Assembly: GCA_002862985.1 (NCBI GenBank)
Contig: PKCY01000215.1
Coordinates: 1-36,506, forward strand
From: Haliea sp.
GTDB taxonomy: Bacteria > Pseudomonadota > Gammaproteobacteria > Pseudomonadales > Halieaceae
DNA: 36,506 nucleotides
Reading direction: 5' to 3'
Position numbers and translations under genes: made by a program. The notes below the pieces were generated by a model. It searched no databases and was not told where the DNA came from. It saw only the letters and a program-made list of their open reading frames with translations. This document shows, piece by piece, positions 30,408-36,506 of the stretch. How positions within the stretch are numbered: position 1 is the stretch's first letter; every line of letters begins with the position of its first letter.

Positions 30408-31547
30408 CTAGTCCGGAAGAAACTCTGACACAACACTATCTAAAAAACGACGACCAATCCCGGTAGCGCAGATAGCGTCACCGTCTCGCTGAAGCAGCTC
30501 ACGCCGGCAGAGCGATTCCAACTGCGGCTCCAATTGTTCGCAGCTCAATCCCGTTCGCGCACCAAACTGCTGCAAGGTAAAGCCGTCATTCAGACGCAAC
30601 GCATTCATCATAAATTCTCCGACGACCTCGTTCAGCTCCAGAGTTCTAGTACTAGCAACGAAACCTCCTGCTCCCGGCGACATGTATTCTTCTGGCTGAC
30701 GTCGCTTGGCATAACGCTCAATGTGACCATCGGCAAAACTGATCTTGCTATGCGCGCCCGCCCCAATCCCTAGATAATCTCCAAAGGACCAGTAGTTGCG
30801 GTTGTGTTGGCAGTTGAATCCACCTCGGCTATACGCAGAAACCTCATACTGTGCGTAGCCAGTGGCGGCCAGTAACTGCTCGCCGTGTTGCTGAATATCC
30901 GCAAGCAGATCTTCAACGGGTAGCGCTGGAGGACGTTTGTGAAATACCGTGTTGGGTTCGATGGTCAGTTGATACCAGGAGAGGTGCCCAGGTCCACTTG
31001 CAATTGCGCACTGCAGATCTTTTTCGGCAGTTTCCAGGGTTTGTTCGGGAAGACCGTGCATCAAGTCCAAATTAATATTAGTGAACCCGGCATCACGAGC
31101 GTGCTCGATAGCGGCGTGTGCCTGATCGCTATTGTGAACTCTCCCCAAAGACTGAAGAAGAGCGTCATCGAAACTTTGGATACCAATCGACAAGCGATTA
31201 ACGCCAGCTTCTCTGAAAGAGCAAAACTTTTCAGCATCTGCACTTCCAGGGTTTGCCTCCATGGTGGATTCCAGTGTTGCGGACAGTGGCACGAGGTTTT
31301 TTATACCCTGTAATAATTTCTCAACACTACTGGCCGAAAATAAACTAGGCGTTCCACCCCCAATAAAAAGAGTGTCTACCGTTCGACCCTGCAATAGTGG
31401 AAGGTCTTCGCGTAAATCCTGTAGCAAGACGTCAATATAACGTTGCTCGGGTACGATGCTTGTCTCATGAGAATTAAAATCGCAGTACGGACATTTACGC
31501 TCACACCAAGGCAGGTGGACATAGAGCCCCAGCGGCGGCAATAGCAT
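30408..31547 (-). CDS. hemW: radical SAM family heme chaperone HemW
   Basis: 379 aa; GLYVHLPWCERKCPYCDFNSHE, LFIGGGTPSLFSA, NRLSIGIQSFDDALLQSLGRVH; follows rdgB with TAATG overlap. Confidence 0.96.
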   Translation of the reverse strand: MLLPPLGLYVHLPWCERKCPYCDFNSHETSIVPEQRYIDVLLQDLREDLPLLQGRTVDTLFIGGGTPSLFSASSVEKLLQGIKNLVPLSATLESTMEANPGSADAEKFCSFREAGVNRLSIGIQSFDDALLQSLGRVHNSDQAHAAIEHARDAGFTNINLDLMHGLPEQTLETAEKDLQCAIASGPGHLSWYQLTIEPNTVFHKRPPALPVEDLLADIQQHGEQLLAATGYAQYEVSAYSRGGFNCQHNRNYWSFGDYLGIGAGAHSKISFADGHIERYAKRRQPEEYMSPGAGGFVASTRTLELNEVVGEFMMNALRLNDGFTLQQFGARTGLSCEQLEPQLESLCRRELLQRDGDAICATGIGRRFLDSVVSEFLPD

Positions 31548-32152
31548 TAACTCTGACGCAGCGCTTCGAATAGAAGTGTGCTGGCCTTCGCGCGGTGGCT
31601 AATACGGTTTTTAATGCTGGGCTCTAATTCTGCAGAGCTACATTCATGCTCAGGAACGTAAAACAATGGATCGTAACCAAAACCATTTTCGCCGTGCGGC
31701 TCAAACAAGATAGAGCCTTCCCAGCTGCCGTGGCAGACCAGCGGTGTTGGGTCCAGAGCATGTCGCAAGTAGACCAGCACGCAATGAAACCGGGCGCCCC
31801 GTTGTTCCTTGGAAAGATCACCCAACGCCGTCAATAGTTTGGCATTGTTGGCCTCGTCTCCAGCGCCGGAATAGCGCGCGGAATGAATTCCAGGAGCACC
31901 GTTGAGGAAGTCGACTTCCAAACCGGAGTCATCAGCAATGGCGGGTAAACCAGTATGCCGGGCAGCTGCCCGCGCTTTGATGAGCGCGTTTTCGACAAAG
32001 CTAAGGCCGTCTTCTTCGACCTCGTGCACTTTTAACTGAGATTGGGGCTTGAGCGTAAGTCCTAAGGGGGCAAGAAGCTCACTTAACTCTCGCAACTTGC
32101 CGGTGTTTCCGCTGGCCAATACCACAGACTGGTTGTGGGATGGGTCTGTCAT
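31547..32152 (-). CDS. rdgB: RdgB/HAM1 family non-canonical purine NTP pyrophosphatase
   Basis: ORF 31547-32239; [56 protein letters not shown]; start at MTDPSHN (32152). Confidence 0.96.
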   Translation of the reverse strand: MTDPSHNQSVVLASGNTGKLRELSELLAPLGLTLKPQSQLKVHEVEEDGLSFVENALIKARAAARHTGLPAIADDSGLEVDFLNGAPGIHSARYSGAGDEANNAKLLTALGDLSKEQRGARFHCVLVYLRHALDPTPLVCHGSWEGSILFEPHGENGFGYDPLFYVPEHECSSAELEPSIKNRISHRAKASTLLFEALRQS

Positions 32153-32592
32153 CAGTTGGTATACAGCTGATGTTTGAACTTGAATGTGTAGGTTTCCTGG
32201 GCGCCTGTCGGGCGGAAGTCCATTTCGAAAAAGCGCCACTCTTCATTGATAAAAGTGAATTCGGCGATGTAGTAAATGGCCTCTCCTTCGCGAATTTCTT
32301 TGAATTCCAGGGGTTGGTTTTGTATGAGATCCCAAGTACGGCCCTTCAACATCATGGCACGGGGAGCACTGCCTTCGGCCAATCTTTCACGAGCAGCCAG
32401 GTTGAGAATAGCGCGCTTTTCGCTGCGTGTAATGTTGTAGGCGGCTGCAATTTCCGGGGCCAGAAAAGTCGTGTTCACCACGCTGTAGTGAAGTTCATAG
32501 GGGCCGAAGGATTCAGACTGTTGTGCCAAGACTGAGCCCGACAGAATAGCTAACCAAAAGAGTGCAAAACGAATTGTCATAGGTCCTTTCAT
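32152..32592 (-). CDS. DUF4426 domain-containing exported protein
   Basis: 146 aa; signal peptide, [38 protein letters not shown]; between metW and rdgB; MTIRF at 32580 has a better SD (AAAGGACC) and may be the true start. Confidence 0.88.
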   Translation of the reverse strand: MKGPMTIRFALFWLAILSGSVLAQQSESFGPYELHYSVVNTTFLAPEIAAAYNITRSEKRAILNLAARERLAEGSAPRAMMLKGRTWDLIQNQPLEFKEIREGEAIYYIAEFTFINEEWRFFEMDFRPTGAQETYTFKFKHQLYTN

Positions 32593-32593
32593 G

Positions 32594-33184
32594 TCAGCGG
32601 GTAATGCGATAGATCGCCGTAGTGGCGAACAGGTTAGGCCATTTGTTTGACAATAGCGGTGTGGGCCGGGTGTTGCCTACGACATCCCTGGCTAATATGC
32701 GGATACCTTTTTCCTGGCAGAGCTCCTCGAAATCTTTCACCGTACAGAAATGGATATTGGGCGTGTTGTACCAGGCATAGGGCATGAGTTTGGAAATAGG
32801 CATGTGTCCTCCTATACCCAGCATGAGGCGACAGCGCCAGTGGCCAAAATTCGGGAAAGTGACAATTCCCTCGCGACCAATGCGCAACATCTCCTCCAAT
32901 ACCCGGTCCGGATAATTCACTGCCTGTAGTGCCAGGGCCAGCACTACGGTATCGAAGCTATGGTCGGGAAAATTAGCGAGGCTCTCGTCCATATTTTGCT
33001 CTACGACATTGATGCCGCGGGCGATGGCGGCAGTGATGTAGCCCTGGTCGATTTCCAGACCGGTACCACGCACCTGTCGCTGATCGCGCAGAGATTCCAG
33101 AAACACGCCGTCGCCACAACCCAAATCAAGTACCCGCGAGCCGGGGTCAATCCAGCGTTGAATGTGGGATAGGTCGAGGCGCAT
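32594..33184 (-). CDS. metW: methionine biosynthesis protein MetW
   Basis: 196 aa; IDPGSRVLDLGCGDGVFLESL, VVEQNMDESLANFPDHSFDTVVLALALQA, WYNTPNIHFCTVKDFEELC; TAATG overlap with metX. Confidence 0.95.
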   Translation of the reverse strand: MRLDLSHIQRWIDPGSRVLDLGCGDGVFLESLRDQRQVRGTGLEIDQGYITAAIARGINVVEQNMDESLANFPDHSFDTVVLALALQAVNYPDRVLEEMLRIGREGIVTFPNFGHWRCRLMLGIGGHMPISKLMPYAWYNTPNIHFCTVKDFEELCQEKGIRILARDVVGNTRPTPLLSNKWPNLFATTAIYRITR

Positions 33185-34332
33185 TAGTCGTTTGCTCCCA
33201 CGCGCAGCATGTAGGCGCGAAATACATCAAGGTAACGCGGAATGGGAAGCAAAAAAGCGTCATGCCCTTCATTCGCTTCAATCTCGGCATAGCTCACTGG
33301 TCGGTCTGCCTCGATAAGCGCATTAACAATTTCTCGTGAGCGTTGCGGAGAAAACCGCCAGTCACTAGAAAACGAGACCACAAAAAAACTACTCTGGGAC
33401 TGTTTGAAAGCTTTAACAGCGTTGCCGTCGTGCTCCAGTGCGAGATCAAAATAGTCCAGGGCTCGGGTCATAAGTATGTAGGTGTTAGCGTCAAAGTTAC
33501 TGGAGAATTGACTGCCCTGGTGGCGCAGGTAACTCTGTACCTGGAATTCTGCGTCGGCCGTCTCTCCTCGGCTGAGGCTTCCGGAGCGCAGGTCACGACC
33601 AAATTTGTTCGCCATAGCATCGTCCGAGAGATAGGTGATGTGGCCGATCATACGTGCCAGGGCCAGGCCTTGTGCTGGTATGGTATTGCTGTCTTTATAG
33701 CATCCCCCGACAAACGCCGGGTCGGATTCAATGGCCTGGCGCGCGACCTCATTGAAAGCAAGATTCTGGGCACTGAGTTTGAGTGCTGCGGCGATTACGA
33801 TGCAATGCTGAATTCGGTCTGGAAACTCCAGCGACCAACGCATGGCCTGCATGCCGCCGAGGCTGCCACCGATGACTGCTGCCCAGCAGTCAATTTCCAA
33901 AACATCTGCCAATCGAGCCTGGCTGTGCACCCAGTCTGTAGTGCGCATCGGCGGAAAATCAGGACCCCATGTTTTACCGGTTGCCGGGTTGATTGAACTG
34001 GGCCCGGTGGAGCCGTGGCAGCCACCCAAATTATTGAGACTCACCACGAAAAAGCGATCAGTGTCTATGGGTTTGCCGGGGCCGATACACTCGTCCCACC
34101 AACCTGCTTTTTTATCCTCGGGCTCGTGGAAGCCGGCCGCATGATGGCTACCGCTGAGTGCGTGACAAATTAGAACAGCATTGGAGTGTTGTTTATTGAG
34201 CGTGCCGTAGGTTTCGTACACCAGCTCATAATTGGGCAGTTCTCTGCCACATACGAGCTTCAGTGGCTCGTCAAAGCGTGCAGTTTGCGGCGTGACGATG
34301 CCGACAGAGTTTTTATGCTCTGGTATGTTCAT
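33184..34332 (-). CDS. metX: homoserine O-acyltransferase MetX
   Basis: 382 aa alpha/beta hydrolase; [38 protein letters not shown]; acyl donor (acetyl vs succinyl) not resolved. Confidence 0.95.
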   Translation of the reverse strand: MNIPEHKNSVGIVTPQTARFDEPLKLVCGRELPNYELVYETYGTLNKQHSNAVLICHALSGSHHAAGFHEPEDKKAGWWDECIGPGKPIDTDRFFVVSLNNLGGCHGSTGPSSINPATGKTWGPDFPPMRTTDWVHSQARLADVLEIDCWAAVIGGSLGGMQAMRWSLEFPDRIQHCIVIAAALKLSAQNLAFNEVARQAIESDPAFVGGCYKDSNTIPAQGLALARMIGHITYLSDDAMANKFGRDLRSGSLSRGETADAEFQVQSYLRHQGSQFSSNFDANTYILMTRALDYFDLALEHDGNAVKAFKQSQSSFFVVSFSSDWRFSPQRSREIVNALIEADRPVSYAEIEANEGHDAFLLPIPRYLDVFRAYMLRVGAND

Positions 34333-34341
34333 GCCAGTCCC

Positions 34342-34932
34342 TTATAGCCAAGGTACAAACCCCAAGATCCCCAGGGAAAAGGCGAGGTTCCTCAAGACTA
34401 TCTGGAGCACGTTGATAATGATGAACACCAGTATCGGAGAAAAATCGAGGCCGCCCATGGATGGCAGAACCTTCCGAAAGGGCGCCATTACCGGTTCAGT
34501 TATCTGGTGAAGAAGATACAGTGCCGGATGATTGCCCCCGGGCGCAATCCAGCTCAGCACAATCATCGCCAGTAGCGCGAAGAAATAGATCTTCAGTAAA
34601 TAGGAGGCCAGCCCTAGGACACCTGCAAGCAGGAGCGACAGCGGCGCCAGCATGACGCCACTTTGAATCAACACCAGCAAGGTCACCATCAGTATTTGCA
34701 GGATGAGCGCCAGTAGCAGCGACGCCAGATCCAGGCCACCATAACCGGGTAGAATTTTACGCAGCGGGATAACCAGTGGATTGGTTACTTTCACCAGTGA
34801 TTGGCTGATCGGGTTGTAGAAATCAGCACGCACTGCTTGTAGCAGAAACCGCAGCAGCATCGCCAGTATATACAAGCCAAAAAATACGTAGATCAGATAA
34901 GTAAAAACATCGCTCAGGGCAGTCATCGTCAC
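34342..34932 (-). CDS. YggT family membrane protein
   Basis: 196 aa with duplicated hydrophobic YggT-type repeats (ADFYNPISQSLVKVTNPLVIPLRKILPGYGG; HPALYLLHQITEPVMAPFRKVLPSMGGLDFSPI). Confidence 0.93.
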   Translation of the reverse strand: MTMTALSDVFTYLIYVFFGLYILAMLLRFLLQAVRADFYNPISQSLVKVTNPLVIPLRKILPGYGGLDLASLLLALILQILMVTLLVLIQSGVMLAPLSLLLAGVLGLASYLLKIYFFALLAMIVLSWIAPGGNHPALYLLHQITEPVMAPFRKVLPSMGGLDFSPILVFIIINVLQIVLRNLAFSLGILGFVPWL

Positions 34933-34940
34933 CTCTTTTC

Positions 34941-35780
34941 CTAGCCCATTTCCCGTGCCATTTCCGCAGCCCGGTCCGCGGCCGCAATCATAGCTCTTGC
35001 TACCACATCGTGCAGCCCGTCTTGCTCGAAGCTCCTAATGGCGCGTTCCGTTGTTCCGCCCGGGCTGGTAACCCGGCGCCGTAGTTCAACCAGATCAACA
35101 TCCTTTTGTTCAAGAGCCATGCGTGAGGCACCAAAACCGGTCTGCAATGCCAAATTAGTCGCATCTTCCCGATCCAGGCCTAGCTGTTGGCCCGCATCTA
35201 TCATGGCTTCCATGAACAGGAAAAAGTAGGCCGGCCCGCTGCCCGACAAAGCAGTAACCGCATCCAGTTCTTGCTCTGACTTCACCCAGAATGTCATGCC
35301 CACTGCTGATAAAATAGCCTGTGAAAAATCTCGCTGCTGGTCCGTACTGGCCTCGTTGGCAAACAGGCCGCTGGCGCCGCATCGCAGTAGTGCGGGTGTG
35401 TTGGGCATGCTGCGGACAATAGCGGCTTTTGGCCCAAGTCTCGCCTGAATACTGGCGATCGTTACTCCCGCAGCGATGGAAATAACGACAGCCCCATTGG
35501 CGCTGACAGTCGCGGCGATACTGTTTGCCGCTTCAGCGATTATCTGAGGTTTTACTGCCAGTACAATTACGTCGGCACTAGCCACTGCCTCTGTGTTGTC
35601 GTTATAAACGGCTACCGGGGCTGATTCGCGCAAGCGCTCAAGACTTGCCGGGAATGGGTCAGCCGCACTGATTCTATCAGCTGGATGTCCACTGGCGAGC
35701 AAGCCCCCGATTATGCTGCTGGCCATATTGCCAGCACCGACAAATGCGATGTGGTGCGAGTGCCCGGAGCCGATTGTCAT
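34941..35780 (-). CDS. proC: pyrroline-5-carboxylate reductase
   Basis: 279 aa; IAFVGAGNMASSIIGGLLASG, VRSMPNTPALLRCGASGLFAN, ALSGSGPAYFFLFMEAMIDAG, VTSPGGTTERAI. Confidence 0.97.
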   Translation of the reverse strand: MTIGSGHSHHIAFVGAGNMASSIIGGLLASGHPADRISAADPFPASLERLRESAPVAVYNDNTEAVASADVIVLAVKPQIIAEAANSIAATVSANGAVVISIAAGVTIASIQARLGPKAAIVRSMPNTPALLRCGASGLFANEASTDQQRDFSQAILSAVGMTFWVKSEQELDAVTALSGSGPAYFFLFMEAMIDAGQQLGLDREDATNLALQTGFGASRMALEQKDVDLVELRRRVTSPGGTTERAIRSFEQDGLHDVVARAMIAAADRAAEMAREMG

Positions 35781-35834
35781 GTGCTTTCCAACGAAAAAAC
35801 AGTCAGACAGTATACACGGCGGCCGAGGCCAAAA

Positions 35835-36506
35835 TCACCTGTTACGGGGGCCAAAAATAGCAGTACCCACGCGGATGGCGCTTGCGCCCTCCAGTATGGC
35901 CGCTTCCAGGTCGTCGGACATGCCCATGGAGAGGGTGTCGACAGTGGGTGCCAGGGGTCTAAGTTGCGCCAGGGCTTTGCGCATTAAACTGAAAACCTCG
36001 TGCTGTTGTGCTGTGCCTGCATTGGCTTTGGGTATTGCCATCAAGCCGCGCAGCTGGAGGCGCGGTAGCTGGAGAATGGTTTGTGCCAGATTCGGTAGCT
36101 CCTTCATGCTCGCGCCAGATTTAGTGGACTCACCGGATATGTTGATCTGTACACAGACCTGCAGTGGTGGAAGGTTCGCTGGTCGCTGGTCGCTGAGTCG
36201 GCGGGCGATTTTTTCGCGGTCGACAGTATGCACCCAGTCAAAATGTTCGGCGATGAGGCTTGTTTTGTTTGATTGGATGGGTCCGATGAAATGCCATGTC
36301 AGTGGCAGGTCTTGCAGTGCCATTATTTTTTGGACGGCCTCTTGTAAGTAGTTCTCACCAAAATTGACCAACCCATGTGCATGGGCGACCCGAATATCTT
36401 CAGCTGGGCGGGTTTTGCTCACTGCAATTACAAGAATGTCACTATTGCCAAATTCGCTTTTTTCCGCGCTGCGCCGTACCCTTTGGCGTAACTTTGGGAT
36501 ATTGTC
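35835..36506 (-). CDS. yggS: YggS family pyridoxal phosphate homeostasis protein (5' end beyond window)
   Basis: FGENYLQEAVQKI, WHFIGPIQSNKT, LSMGMSDDLEAAILEGASAIRVGTAIFG; frame stays open upstream of 36422 (DNIPKLRQRVRRSAEKSEFGNSDILVIAVSKTRPAE), so the start lies outside the window. Confidence 0.95.
   Translation of the reverse strand, partial: DNIPKLRQRVRRSAEKSEFGNSDILVIAVSKTRPAEDIRVAHAHGLVNFGENYLQEAVQKIMALQDLPLTWHFIGPIQSNKTSLIAEHFDWVHTVDREKIARRLSDQRPANLPPLQVCVQINISGESTKSGASMKELPNLAQTILQLPRLQLRGLMAIPKANAGTAQQHEVFSLMRKALAQLRPLAPTVDTLSMGMSDDLEAAILEGASAIRVGTAIFGPRNR

Noticed and set aside
33343-33996. 217 aa plus-strand ORF opposite metX
   Set aside because: Antisense shadow ORF of metX; no recognisable domain or ribosome-binding context.
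35713-36351. 212 aa plus-strand ORF opposite proC and yggS
   Set aside because: Spans the complement of two different genes; Ser/Arg/Cys-rich low-plausibility protein.

Overview
This window looks like a conserved housekeeping region of a gammaproteobacterial chromosome. Gene content and order resemble Pseudomonas and marine relatives (Cellvibrionales/Halieaceae-like); that lineage guess is inference. I support 41 protein-coding genes, including rpmG, which the ORF track misses because it is under 60 aa: ubiA, ubiC, a rubredoxin-rubredoxin reductase fusion, a DUF1415 protein, recG, oxyR, an SDR/epimerase, ridA, spoT, rpoZ, gmk, yicC, rph, a Crc/ExoIII homologue, pyrE, a DUF4124-like exported protein, slmA, argB, a long membrane-anchored algC, coaBC, radC, rpmB, rpmG, mutM, a small membrane protein, coaD, rsmD, ftsY-ftsE-ftsX, rpoH, a DUF423 protein, trmB, hemW, rdgB, a DUF4426 protein, metW, metX, a YggT protein, proC and a yggS that runs off the window. 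I saw no phage, transposon, CRISPR, rRNA, tRNA or defence-system signal, and no clearly new multi-gene system. The strongest non-coding signal is a perfect CIRCE element (TTAGCACTC-N9-GAGTGCTAA) directly upstream of rpoH and overlapping a sigma70-like promoter. It predicts HrcA control of the sigma32 gene. Other points worth a look are a Crc-like protein with most ExoIII catalytic residues lost, a possible leaderless transcript for the DUF4124-like gene, an operator-like palindrome in the ubiC/rubredoxin-reductase promoter region, absence of dut between coaBC and algC, and a membrane/periplasmic extension on AlgC.
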